A DNA stretch of 27,028 nt from a virus. The stretch is from positions 919 to 27,946 of the IMG/VR virus record IMGVR_UViG_3300038309_000258; one strand, written 5' to 3'. Both the position numbers and the translations under genes were made by a program. Positions 1-7,680 of this stretch are shown in pieces; within the stretch, counting starts at the first letter, position 1, and every line of letters begins with the position of its first letter. A model generated the notes under the pieces. The model was not told where the DNA came from. It saw only the letters and a list, made by a program, of their open reading frames with translations, and did not search any database.

Positions 1-1869
1 ACAGAATCAGGAAGTGATGGAACATATGTCTTGACATATGGTGATCATTCTGCAATGACGGCTGATAATGCTTATATAACATACACAATTAATGTCGTTG
101 ATTTATATGGAAATGATAGAGCATTTACGAGAATACAGTCATTTGCAAAGAGTATCCAAGGAGATGACGGTGCAGCTCAAGAAGGTCCAGGTCTTGTATA
201 TAGGGGTGAATGGAATTCTGGAATATCTTATTATAAAACAGACATAAGAAGAGATATTGTTCAATATTCTGGAAATTGGTATGCTTGTTTAGTGACAAAT
301 ACGGGAATTACTCCGACAAATGCTTCTTATTGGGAATCATCAGATGAATTCAGCTTTGTGGCAACTGATATTCTTTTAGCTCAATCTGCTGTTTTCCTTG
401 AGGATGTTACTATTGGGTGGACAGATTTGGGAGGTCATATTGCAGATTGTTCAATACGTTCAGGCATGACAAATTCCACAACTGGTACTGGTTTTTTTCT
501 TGGCAGAGAGTCTGGAAATCCTGTAGCTTCTTTTATTGGAGGTTCTTCAAGCGGATTACTTATTGATTCAACCGGGTCATATTTTACTGGAACTGTCCAA
601 ATAGGATCAAGTGGAATAGATAATTTTAGTGATATTTCTTATGTTTATAGCGCCTCTGAATTAAATTCATATTCATATAGTTCAAATATATTGAGGACAG
701 GTAATATTTTTACAAAAACTTCGGGAAGTTCTTGGGATACTGAAGTTTATTCTGATTTTTCTTTTGTAGGTGGTTGTAAACTTAGATTCAGACCGGGAGC
801 GTCATCTGGCTACTCTTATATGGTTGGTTTAAATCAAGACCCATTAGTAAATACATCTTATGCATCTATCGATTATTGTTTATACATAAGAAGTGATGGT
901 CAATTATCTATTTATGAATCTGGAGTACATGCTGGTATTTTTTCCTCATCTTATTCTTCAGATGATGTATTTGAAATAATTTATAATGGTTCTTCTATCG
1001 TTTACAGACAGATGAGTTTTTCAACTGGGCTTTGGACAACATTGAGAACAGTAACTTTTACAGCAGGGACGAATAATGATCTTGAATTCTATTTAGATTC
1101 GTCATTCGCTACAAATGGTAGTTCTATAAGTCATGTTAATTTTGAGTCATATGCTGATGTTACTAAGACAGTCATAGAAAATGGACTTATTACAACTGGA
1201 TCTATCGGCGATTCTGCTGGAAATCTCTTGATAGATTTTACAAATGCTACGATGTCTATAGGGAATCCTAATGGATTAACAATTGAGTCAGGTGGTGGAG
1301 TTACTGTAAATGGTGGTGGTAATATTATCGTTGAAGATGGAGGAGATATTAATTTTTATGGAACAGGCTCAAGTTTGAATTTCTATGGACAGAGAACTTC
1401 GAGTCCTACTGAGATTAGATGTAGTGGGGGAGGTTCTTTAAGTATAGAAGCAGGTGATTCTGTTGATGTTTTGTCTGCAACGAATTCTCCTTATTTTCGT
1501 TCGGTACAATTTTATTCAAATGAAGTATTCCGTGCATATGTTTTTGGTTACTCGTCTTTATATTTAACTCAGAGTGGTGTTGATATTTATGGAGATAGTG
1601 TTGATATTTCGTCTAATAATGGTGATATAACAATTGATTCTTCTTCTGATATTTCACTTTCTTCTGTAGGTCAAGCTAATATAAATACTGGTGGAAAAAC
1701 TTTATTTGGATGCCAATATAGAAGTTCTGATCCAGCAGCTTCAGAAATACCATCTCAATCAGCAATGTTTTATACATTAACATCCGGGTCAAATGCTGTA
1801 TTTATAGCTTATGAAAGAGCTGGAGTAAAATATCGCGCTTATCTTAATCCTCAATTGGTATTAACTTAA
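1..1869 (+). CDS. Tail fibre / tail-tip host-recognition protein, 5' partial
   Basis: The reading frame is open from base 1, so the true start lies outside the window; the TTG at 31 is only an internal codon. The protein is rich in Ser, Gly, Thr and Asn and poor in Lys, typical of phage fibres. A collagen-like scrap (GDDGAAQEGPG) precedes a short aromatic module at about bases 202-345 with the W-x(6)-Y...V-x-Y-x-G-x-W-Y...YW pattern of carbohydrate-binding CBM5/12-type domains. Bases about 670-1155 look like a jelly-roll or laminin-G-like beta domain. The 3' third consists of repeated short beta phrases (for example DISLSSVGQANINTGG) typical of a trimeric beta-helical stalk. I infer a virion receptor-binding role. 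The exact fibre type is not recognised. Confidence 0.75.
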   Translation, partial: TESGSDGTYVLTYGDHSAMTADNAYITYTINVVDLYGNDRAFTRIQSFAKSIQGDDGAAQEGPGLVYRGEWNSGISYYKTDIRRDIVQYSGNWYACLVTNTGITPTNASYWESSDEFSFVATDILLAQSAVFLEDVTIGWTDLGGHIADCSIRSGMTNSTTGTGFFLGRESGNPVASFIGGSSSGLLIDSTGSYFTGTVQIGSSGIDNFSDISYVYSASELNSYSYSSNILRTGNIFTKTSGSSWDTEVYSDFSFVGGCKLRFRPGASSGYSYMVGLNQDPLVNTSYASIDYCLYIRSDGQLSIYESGVHAGIFSSSYSSDDVFEIIYNGSSIVYRQMSFSTGLWTTLRTVTFTAGTNNDLEFYLDSSFATNGSSISHVNFESYADVTKTVIENGLITTGSIGDSAGNLLIDFTNATMSIGNPNGLTIESGGGVTVNGGGNIIVEDGGDINFYGTGSSLNFYGQRTSSPTEIRCSGGGSLSIEAGDSVDVLSATNSPYFRSVQFYSNEVFRAYVFGYSSLYLTQSGVDIYGDSVDISSNNGDITIDSSSDISLSSVGQANINTGGKTLFGCQYRSSDPAASEIPSQSAMFYTLTSGSNAVFIAYERAGVKYRAYLNPQLVLT

Positions 1870-1887
1870 TAGTTAGGAGATGAATAA

Positions 1888-2112
1888 ATGACAGATGAAT
1901 CAAAAAAACAATTACAGACAAAAATTAAAGATATGTCTTCAAAACAAATCGGGGAGTTGGTACTCGTCAATATTGAACTAAGAGCTTATCAACAGATTTT
2001 AACTGATGAAAATAATATTTTAACAAATGAGGTTAATCAATTAAGAAAAAAACTTGAAAAATACGAATCAGATCGTAAATATTCAGATGATGAGGTAAAT
2101 AAAATTGAATAA
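1888..2112 (+). CDS. Small coiled-coil protein, 74 aa, unknown
   Basis: The start is ATG 1888 with AGGAG 8 bases upstream, 18 bases after the fibre stop, so it is co-transcribed with the fibre. The product is charged and helical. The C-terminal half (about residues 30-70) has a regular L/I/N heptad pattern with alternating Lys and Glu, which suggests a short dimeric coiled coil. It has no membrane segment and no cysteines. Its place right after a fibre gene would fit a small tail-assembly helper, but that is inference from position only and no family is recognised. Confidence 0.65.
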   Translation: MTDESKKQLQTKIKDMSSKQIGELVLVNIELRAYQQILTDENNILTNEVNQLRKKLEKYESDRKYSDDEVNKIE

Positions 2113-2242
2113 AATCGGTAAATTTGCTTATAAATTTTTCCTTAGAAAATTTATTGTTTCTCATATAAATGATCCAAATAAAAAATGGGATAATTATATG
2201 ATGGAAGCTCTTGATGAAATATTTGATTATAGGATAGGTTAA
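2105..2242 (+). CDS. Small basic protein, 45 aa, TTG start, unknown
   Basis: A TTG start at 2105 lies 9 bases after GAGG (2092-2095) and overlaps the preceding stop by 8 bases. The frame runs 45 codons to TAA at 2240-2242, two bases before the next ATG. The product begins (M)NKIGKFAYKFFLRKFIV and ends in an acidic, aromatic helix. The N-terminal half is an amphipathic basic-aromatic helix that could touch a membrane. The evidence is the tight fit between two genes and the ribosome site. No homologous family is recognised. Confidence 0.5.
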   Translation: MNKIGKFAYKFFLRKFIVSHINDPNKKWDNYMMEALDEIFDYRIG

Positions 2243-2244
2243 AA

Positions 2245-2739
2245 ATGTCTTTTACTGCTTTCCAACAAGCTATTTCTATTTGTTTTTCTGTGATATCCTT
2301 TTTAGCTGTTTTTATCGGAATACCAATTGCTTGGGGAAGATGGCATCAATGGAAAAAAGATATGGACGAATGGAAGGGAGAGATAAATGAATGGAAGATA
2401 GAAGTAGAAAAATGGAAGAATGAAACTTCAGAAAAGATAAACAAAGATTTTTATGGCATTGAAGATGTAAGAAAAAGTATAGAAAATCTTACAAAAATAA
2501 TTAATAGGTTATATACAGAAGATGGGACTCCTTCATATATAACAAGGTCAGTCTGTGAGAAAAATATGGAAGTAATAGCAGAAAAAATTAAAACATCTAA
2601 TGAAAATTTAATAGAAAAAATAAATGGATTGAAATCATCAATTGATAGGAATAGCATCTTTGATGTAAAAGATGATTTTCAATCCATGCAATCAATACTC
2701 GGTATTATATTAAATAAGCTGGAAAAGAAAGAAAATTAA
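2245..2739 (+). CDS. Membrane-anchored coiled-coil protein with tryptophan heptads
   Basis: The 164-residue product starts at ATG 2245, just after the previous stop, with AGGA ahead of it. Residues about 8-30 form one hydrophobic transmembrane or signal-anchor segment (ISICFSVISFLAVFIGIPIAW). The next stretch carries Trp at 36, 43, 50 and 57, exactly seven apart, within a strongly charged helix; a second helical part fills the C-terminus. It is the last rightward gene, downstream of the fibre gene. Position and topology would suit a lysis protein (spanin-like or holin accessory) or a membrane-facing tail-module protein, but neither is proven. Its stop overlaps the stop of the convergent leftward gene by 4 bases. 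Confidence 0.6.
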   Translation: MSFTAFQQAISICFSVISFLAVFIGIPIAWGRWHQWKKDMDEWKGEINEWKIEVEKWKNETSEKINKDFYGIEDVRKSIENLTKIINRLYTEDGTPSYITRSVCEKNMEVIAEKIKTSNENLIEKINGLKSSIDRNSIFDVKDDFQSMQSILGIILNKLEKKEN

Positions 2740-3362
2740 TTATAAATTTGTTTTACTTTACTTTTTTTCCCAATTCTTTTTATTTGGTACTTTTTATTTG
2801 CTATCCTTAAAAGTCTTTCATCATGTGTAGCTATAATAAATTGAGTTCCAAATTTATCAGAAAGATGTTGAACCATATCCCCAAACTTAGGGGTCAAATC
2901 TCCTAAGTTTGCGACTGGTTCATCGAAAAATAATATATTTCTCATTTTATTTGTTTTCATTAAATGGAAAATGACCTTAAAACAAAATCCAATTGTAGAT
3001 ATAAGCCCTCCACCCACATCTCCATCATCTTTTCTTAAATCAAGTTCATTTCCATCTTCAAATAACATCGGTTGCCATTCAAAACCACTTAATTTTTCTT
3101 TTGGCTCTATTTTAAATTCATAATTAAACTCATCCCAAATATAATTTATCACTGAATTTATTGTATTTTCTATATTGAATTTAAAATTTGATTGTATTTC
3201 ATATATTGATTCACTTATTATGCTTTTAGATTTTTCAAAAAGTTCTTTATCATATTTTAAATTTATTACTTTTTTTCTATCATTTTTAATAGAATTTTTT
3301 ATACCTTGGATTCTTGATTTTATAGATACGTATTCAATTTCATTGTTTTCCATGTTTTTCAT
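2736..3362 (-). CDS. SbcC/Rad50-like C-terminal ATPase half
   Basis: This 208-residue protein holds only the C-terminal half of an SMC/Rad50-type ATPase. Residues about 8-75 are coiled coil. They are followed by the ABC-signature region (DDGDVGGGL, 112-120), Walker B (NILFFDEPV, D147/E148), the D-loop (ANLGD) and the switch histidine (THDE, H180). Walker A is absent here but present in the protein at 4971-6020, so the two must pair to form a working ATP site. Start ATG 3362 overlaps the upstream TGA as ATGA and has no clear ribosome site, so translation is probably coupled. The family role is double-strand-end processing with SbcD/gp47. It is the last gene of the leftward block. Confidence 0.85.
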   Translation of the reverse strand: MKNMENNEIEYVSIKSRIQGIKNSIKNDRKKVINLKYDKELFEKSKSIISESIYEIQSNFKFNIENTINSVINYIWDEFNYEFKIEPKEKLSGFEWQPMLFEDGNELDLRKDDGDVGGGLISTIGFCFKVIFHLMKTNKMRNILFFDEPVANLGDLTPKFGDMVQHLSDKFGTQFIIATHDERLLRIANKKYQIKRIGKKSKVKQIYN

Positions 3363-3850
3363 ATTGTATTTTTCTTTTGAGATTTTTTTGTTTTTTTAGG
3401 ATTTTTGATGTAGTTTTTTATTTTATATGAATTTATTTTGCCACCTGTATATGAATTTCTTTTTATGGCCATTTTTATAGATTCTTTTGAAGTCAATCCA
3501 AGATCCATAGCTGTTAATGCGTGTTGTGATCCACTTCCTATTGAATAATGTTTTTTTAGATCAAGAGTATTGATAAACAATTCACCATCACACAAACCGA
3601 CCATTGACACTTCCCCGTGATCAACTATAAAAGATTGACAATCAATATTTTTCAAACTTATTTCTGGGATATTATTCATATACATATCTATAAGTGTTTC
3701 GATGCCATGGACATCTCCACAAAAAAAAGCAATTACATTTTTATTTACAACAACTTTTTTATTGAAATTGTCGTCGATAATAGTGCCAGATTCTGTTGTG
3801 GCCCTTGAATCATAAGATATTACCCCGTCTTTATATGAAATTGTCGTCAT
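3359..3850 (-). CDS. HslV/proteasome-beta-like Ntn hydrolase
   Basis: The 163-residue product begins MTTISYKDGVISYDSR, matching the start of HslV-type peptidases in which Met is removed to expose catalytic Thr1. Counting from that Thr, D13 and the K30/K31 pair fall near the family's Asp17 and Lys33. The later IGSGSQHALTAMD motif matches the HslV IGSGG-x-YALAA region, and a YTGG turn follows. The C-terminal about 20 residues are Lys-rich and probably disordered. The ribosome site is AAGGA. No HslU-like unfoldase is seen nearby. It sits inside the split SbcCD cluster. The fold assignment is solid; the substrate and any self-compartmentalised assembly are unknown. Confidence 0.75.
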   Translation of the reverse strand: MTTISYKDGVISYDSRATTESGTIIDDNFNKKVVVNKNVIAFFCGDVHGIETLIDMYMNNIPEISLKNIDCQSFIVDHGEVSMVGLCDGELFINTLDLKKHYSIGSGSQHALTAMDLGLTSKESIKMAIKRNSYTGGKINSYKIKNYIKNPKKTKKSQKKNTI

Positions 3851-3861
3851 AAAATTCCTTT

Positions 3862-4116
3862 TTAGATATTATCAAGTTCATTTATTTTACTTTTTGTATC
3901 TTTTATTATTTTTTCTATCTTTTCTTCAATTTCATATAGTTCTTCCTCTTTTTTATTTATTAATTTTTTGTATTTATTTTCTTGGAATTCTATATTGTCA
4001 ATATCTATGCCATACTCTTTAGCCTCTTTTACCGCTTCTTGGTATTTAGCCTCTTTTACCGCTATTTTTATTTTTAGTTCATCCAATTGTTTTAATATAT
4101 TTTGAATTTCTCCCAA
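3862..4116 (-). CDS. Coiled-coil protein, probable middle (return-coil) piece of split SbcC
   Basis: The 84-residue product is almost wholly coiled coil, rich in Lys, Glu and Ile, with one break at YGIDIDNIEF (about residues 34-43). Start ATG 4116 has a strong GGAGAT ribosome site. The protein lies 15 bases after the SbcD gene. Phage gp46/SbcC proteins have a return coil after the zinc hook. Adding these 84 residues to the coil at the start of the 208-residue C-half gives a length close to the roughly 180-residue outgoing coil of the N-half. I therefore infer that it is the return coil encoded separately. A stand-alone coiled-coil partner is the alternative. Confidence 0.55.
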   Translation of the reverse strand: MGEIQNILKQLDELKIKIAVKEAKYQEAVKEAKEYGIDIDNIEFQENKYKKLINKKEEELYEIEEKIEKIIKDTKSKINELDNI

Positions 4117-4131
4117 TTTAAATCTCCTTTA

Positions 4132-5007
4132 TTAATCAAAGATTATTTTTTTTAATTCTTTCCAAGATTTTTCTTTTTTTATTTTATTCAATATGAGTTT
4201 ATCTATGTTTTTTTTACTTTCTCCAATATCAAAAATTATATTCCTCTCTCTCTTTTCTTTTAATTCTAAATGAGTTCTCGATATAACATTTTTTTTATGT
4301 GGTATTTCAATTAAAGATATATCACCTTTATCTTTGTTATAGAAAAAAAATGAAGGAGCATAATCTAAAAAATAATTCGATGCATCTTTTCTCAAGATAG
4401 GCCCTGAATTCATTATTACTCTTTTATTTTTCTCTATAAAAAATCTTCTATGAATATCTCCGCATATGATAATATCATATTTCTTATGTTTTTCTAAAAA
4501 CTCTTCAGCCTCTTTGAATTCAACGTTTTTTATGGCTAATTCTTTTGTTGTTATTGAATCATGAATAACAAGTATATTGTTATTCGTTGTTGGCTCTGGA
4601 ACTTCATCTTCAAAATCACACCCATATAGAAAAAAATTTTCAATTTTTATAGGGTCTTTTGACAGCTTTGTCATTTGGTCTAATTTTATCAAGAGATTTG
4701 TTGAGCTTTCATTTTTTGTCCTCATGTATTTATCATGTTGGCCTAAACAGCAATACATTTTCTCTTTTAGATTTTTCAAATGTGAACTTAATTTGTAAAA
4801 AGATATAAAATTCCTTGGAGTATCTGTTTGATCCCCTGAATTTAAAATAATTGCTTTATTTTTATTCGCAAAGTTTATGATAAATTCAAGTTTATTATCT
4901 TGTTCTTCAACAAGATTGTCGGTCCTGCATATAGGGTTTTCGCCTAATATATGCATATCAGATATGAATATTATATTTTTATTAAATTCTGTCCACATTC
5001 TGGGCAA
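4132..5007 (-). CDS. SbcD/Mre11-like nuclease (T4 gp47-like)
   Basis: Calcineurin-type phosphoesterase motifs occur in order: SDMH (D17, H19), SGDQTD (D59), GQHD (89-92), VIHD (H149) and CGDIH (H186), followed by NSGP. The third motif is GQHD rather than the usual GNHD. It is the nuclease partner of the SbcC pieces and resects or opens DNA ends for recombination. The frame opens at TTG 5007, with an in-frame ATG at 4998; either start overlaps the end of the SbcC N-half (28-37 bases), and GGA just upstream could serve both. The tail after about residue 235 is Lys-rich helix and probably docks on the SbcC coil. Confidence 0.85.
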   Translation of the reverse strand: MPRMWTEFNKNIIFISDMHILGENPICRTDNLVEEQDNKLEFIINFANKNKAIILNSGDQTDTPRNFISFYKLSSHLKNLKEKMYCCLGQHDKYMRTKNESSTNLLIKLDQMTKLSKDPIKIENFFLYGCDFEDEVPEPTTNNNILVIHDSITTKELAIKNVEFKEAEEFLEKHKKYDIIICGDIHRRFFIEKNKRVIMNSGPILRKDASNYFLDYAPSFFFYNKDKGDISLIEIPHKKNVISRTHLELKEKRERNIIFDIGESKKNIDKLILNKIKKEKSWKELKKIIFD

Positions 5008-6020
5008 GTTTCCATTTTATTGTATCGTTTTTTTATACCTTCTATTTTTTCTTCGACTTCTTTTATATCTGATCTTATAGATATAATTGATTTTATTGCT
5101 TTCAACCCATTTTTTAGTTCAATAATATTTTGATTTAATCCATCCTTTTTGTTGTTTTGTTTTAATAATTCATTCCCTGATTCTAAGATTATATCTATTT
5201 GTTTTTTATTATCTTTCCATTTTTTTATTATTTTTAGAATTTCTAATATTCTTTTATTTTCTTGTGAGGATCTAACTTTTGAGTTAAATGATTCGTAAAG
5301 ATTTTCAATTTCGTCTATATTATTTTTTATATTTTCTGTATCATTTCTTTTTAATTGTAATTTTATTTTTTCTAATATTTTATTTTTCTCTTTGTATTTT
5401 TTTACTTTATTTGTTATCTCTCTTTTAACTTGTATTAAATTTTCTAAACCACTATATCCACATGTATCTATATCTTTTAATATTTTTTTCTTATTTTTTA
5501 TGTTGGTGTATATTCTTTTTATCTCTTTTTGAGAATCGTTTATATTTTTGGTAATTTCTTTTAGTTTCGTATCCCATTTTTCAATTCCTAATGTTTCATT
5601 TATTTTTTTTGATATAGCACTTTTCTCAGAAAAAATAAGATATGGTCTATCGAACTGTCCTATAAAATTATCTTCATCTAATTTTATAAAATCAGATACT
5701 TCTTCAGGTACTGTTTTGTTTAATGTCCCAAACGGGTTTTCTGAATCTTTATTTAATATATATTCTGCGTTTGATTTTGTTTTTTTAAAATCAATTTCGC
5801 CATTTTTGAATTCTAAATCAATTTCGCATTTTTTATTTTTTGAAAAGTGTGATATATATTTAGATCCAATAGGCCTAAATGTACAAGCTAATTTTATGGC
5901 TCGTATTAGTGCTGTTTTCCCATGAGAACTTAAACCTTGAAAAGCTGTAATTTTTTCATGAAAATCAACTTCCGTATCTTCATGACTTTTGAAGTTTTTG
6001 ATTTTTGCTTTTTTTAGCAT
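4971..6020 (-). CDS. SbcC/Rad50-like N-terminal ATPase half with zinc hook at its end
   Basis: The 349-residue product starts with a Rad50-type N-lobe: Walker A GLSSHGKT (29-36, K35) and a Q-loop at FIGQFDRPYL (Q122). Residues about 150-330 are coiled coil. The protein stops 7 residues after CPEC (C339, C342), the Rad50 zinc-hook motif. Walker B and the signature motif are missing; they are encoded at 2736-3362. Two chains would meet at the hook through zinc, as in whole Rad50. The ATG overlaps the preceding stop by 7 bases. This is not a simple frameshift, because complete SbcD and other genes lie between the halves. Confidence 0.88.
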   Translation of the reverse strand: MLKKAKIKNFKSHEDTEVDFHEKITAFQGLSSHGKTALIRAIKLACTFRPIGSKYISHFSKNKKCEIDLEFKNGEIDFKKTKSNAEYILNKDSENPFGTLNKTVPEEVSDFIKLDEDNFIGQFDRPYLIFSEKSAISKKINETLGIEKWDTKLKEITKNINDSQKEIKRIYTNIKNKKKILKDIDTCGYSGLENLIQVKREITNKVKKYKEKNKILEKIKLQLKRNDTENIKNNIDEIENLYESFNSKVRSSQENKRILEILKIIKKWKDNKKQIDIILESGNELLKQNNKKDGLNQNIIELKNGLKAIKSIISIRSDIKEVEEKIEGIKKRYNKMETCPECGQNLIKI

Positions 6021-6730
6021 TCTGTGTTTTCTTTTATATCTTTTATTTTTTTCAATTGTTCTTCTATGAATTTTGTATCTTTGAAATGATCAAGAAGGTA
6101 TACATTATCTTTAAACTCTCTATAAAACTCTCTATATTTTATTTTTTCTTTTAGAGATAGTTTTAAAGGAATTTCATTGATTGTTTGTGATTCATTAATA
6201 AGAAAATTTACAGATTTTATATTTTTATTATCGAGTCTCTGAGATAAAACTTTTCTTTCTTTCATTCCGTATGGTGAAAAATTAGTAGCTATAAATATAA
6301 AATTAACCCCATTCTTTTTTATATCATTTATTTCAATTGATGTCAACTCATTATATTCTATGAATGATATAGAATTTTTAAAACATAAATTTGACATCAA
6401 TTCACAAAATCTTGAGAACGGATTAAATTTTGTTAAAATAGCATAATTAACTCCTGTATAATGATAGTAATACTGTGGGAGTATTGATGTTTTTAATGTT
6501 TTATTCTTTGATTCAATGATCCTAAGTATAGAATTTTTTATAGTTAAATATAATTTAGATTCTCTCTTTTGGAAATTTAACCCAAGTAATCCTGAATTTA
6601 TGATATTGTATTTTGAAATAATTTCAGTACATAGATAGTTGATCGTAGGCTTAAAATCATTGTCAAGACAATTATTTATTTCATCATTTATTATTAAAGA
6701 AATAAATTCATCTAAATTTTCATTTGGCAT
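6014..6730 (-). CDS. Unknown protein, 238 aa, in recombination cluster
   Basis: No family is recognised. The N-terminal about 80 residues look helical, the middle alternates hydrophobic strands and helices (for example VNFIFIATNFSPYG, about 140-153) and the C-terminus is charged helix. There is no Walker A, zinc motif or membrane segment. It overlaps the EndoVII gene by 11 bases and the SbcC N-half by 7, so it is translated with them. By position it could be a recombination accessory such as a loader or mediator, but nothing in the sequence proves it. Low-complexity Ile/Asn/Lys content matches its neighbours. Confidence 0.6.
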   Translation of the reverse strand: MPNENLDEFISLIINDEINNCLDNDFKPTINYLCTEIISKYNIINSGLLGLNFQKRESKLYLTIKNSILRIIESKNKTLKTSILPQYYYHYTGVNYAILTKFNPFSRFCELMSNLCFKNSISFIEYNELTSIEINDIKKNGVNFIFIATNFSPYGMKERKVLSQRLDNKNIKSVNFLINESQTINEIPLKLSLKEKIKYREFYREFKDNVYLLDHFKDTKFIEEQLKKIKDIKENTEC

Positions 6731-7247
6731 TTTTTAAATACTCCGTGAGATCGTCAAGCATTTTTTCGAATTCTTTGTTTAAATAAATAATTCCATTTTT
6801 CTTTTTTGGTTTTGGGTATTCTGGTATATCTTTTCTTTTTGGATATACCTTGAAATAATATTTTTTTAATTTATTGTAATCTCTCTTATAAAATTTTTTT
6901 CTTTTTTCTTTTTTTTCTGTTGGATGTAAATAATTTGTTTGAGGAGCATCAAGGTAATCTGCTGTATTTCTTAAAATACTTGGAAGATCATTTTGAGATA
7001 TTAAATACCTTTGACATCTATTTTCTAACAGACCAATAAATGTATTACATAGTGAACAACAAACACCCCTACAAAGTCCAGTCCCCTTTATTTTTTTTTG
7101 ATGGTGATGATCAAGAACTGGACTTTGTATTTCTTTTTTACATATTGGACAAATATTGTTTTGCTCTAATCTTAATTTTTCTCTTATTTTTGGAATATCT
7201 GAATATTTTAATTCTACTATTTTCTTTTTTATCTTTTGTTTTGTCAT
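6720..7247 (-). CDS. Recombination endonuclease VII (HNH-type Holliday junction resolvase)
   Basis: The 175-residue product matches phage EndoVII. A zinc pair CPIC (C33, C36) is followed by LDHHHQ (D46-H49), then a second pair CCSLCN (C64, C67, with N68 at the catalytic Asn place) and FIGLLEN. T4 gp49 uses C23/C26/C58/C61 for zinc and D40/N62 near the cleavage site, so the layout agrees. The enzyme cuts four-way junctions and branched DNA before packaging. The N-terminal helix and the Lys/Tyr-rich C-terminus probably form the dimer and DNA-binding parts. Start ATG 7247 follows the previous stop by one base without a clear ribosome site, so it is coupled. Confidence 0.88.
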   Translation of the reverse strand: MTKQKIKKKIVELKYSDIPKIREKLRLEQNNICPICKKEIQSPVLDHHHQKKIKGTGLCRGVCCSLCNTFIGLLENRCQRYLISQNDLPSILRNTADYLDAPQTNYLHPTEKKEKRKKFYKRDYNKLKKYYFKVYPKRKDIPEYPKPKKKNGIIYLNKEFEKMLDDLTEYLKNAK

Positions 7248-7248
7248 T

Positions 7249-7671
7249 TTAATTGTTTTTAGATGTCGTATTTGTGTTTTTATTTATATTATTAAATACA
7301 TCCATTTTTTCAATTATTTCCTGCATTCTTTCTGAAGATTGCCTTACTATATCAGGATTTTGATGATTGATACTAAAAAAAGAACTCATAGCAAAATCAG
7401 CGAAATAACTGAAAGCAACGGTTAGAATATTTTGAAGTATATAGTTTAATATTGGTTCATTTTTATCTGATTCTCCAAGTAATTCATAAATATATTTTCT
7501 TGTTTGGTTAAGTCCAGCTTTCGTAAAAGGAATAGATAAATTCAAAAATTCAATATCTGTCAAGACTTCTGGATTATCTTGTGATGATATAATTCCAATT
7601 ATGTATTCTTGCAATATTGCTTTTTCATCCTTAGTTAACTCTACATTTGTTCCGGATTCTGTTTTTTTCAT
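7249..7671 (-). CDS. Unknown helical protein, 140 aa
   Basis: Start ATG 7671 has AAGGAG six bases upstream and lies 9 bases after the FEN-type nuclease gene. The product is helical and fairly acidic, with a hydrophobic central helix (NYILQNILTVAFSYFADFAM, about 76-95) that looks like a buried core rather than a clear membrane span. The tail is rich in Asn, Thr and Lys and probably disordered. It has no cysteines or nucleotide-binding motif. It lies between two nucleases of recombination and repair, which suggests but does not show a role there. Confidence 0.6.
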   Translation of the reverse strand: MKKTESGTNVELTKDEKAILQEYIIGIISSQDNPEVLTDIEFLNLSIPFTKAGLNQTRKYIYELLGESDKNEPILNYILQNILTVAFSYFADFAMSSFFSINHQNPDIVRQSSERMQEIIEKMDVFNNINKNTNTTSKNN

Positions 7672-7680
7672 GTTTTCTCC

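Noticed and set aside
4577-6010. Rightward open frames opposite SbcD and SbcC genes
   Set aside because: They are antisense shadows of AT-rich Lys/Glu coding sequence, rich in Phe, Ser and Ile, with no ribosome sites or motifs.
2736-6020. SbcC split as a sequencing frameshift
   Set aside because: Complete genes with their own ribosome sites separate the pieces, so a base error cannot explain it.
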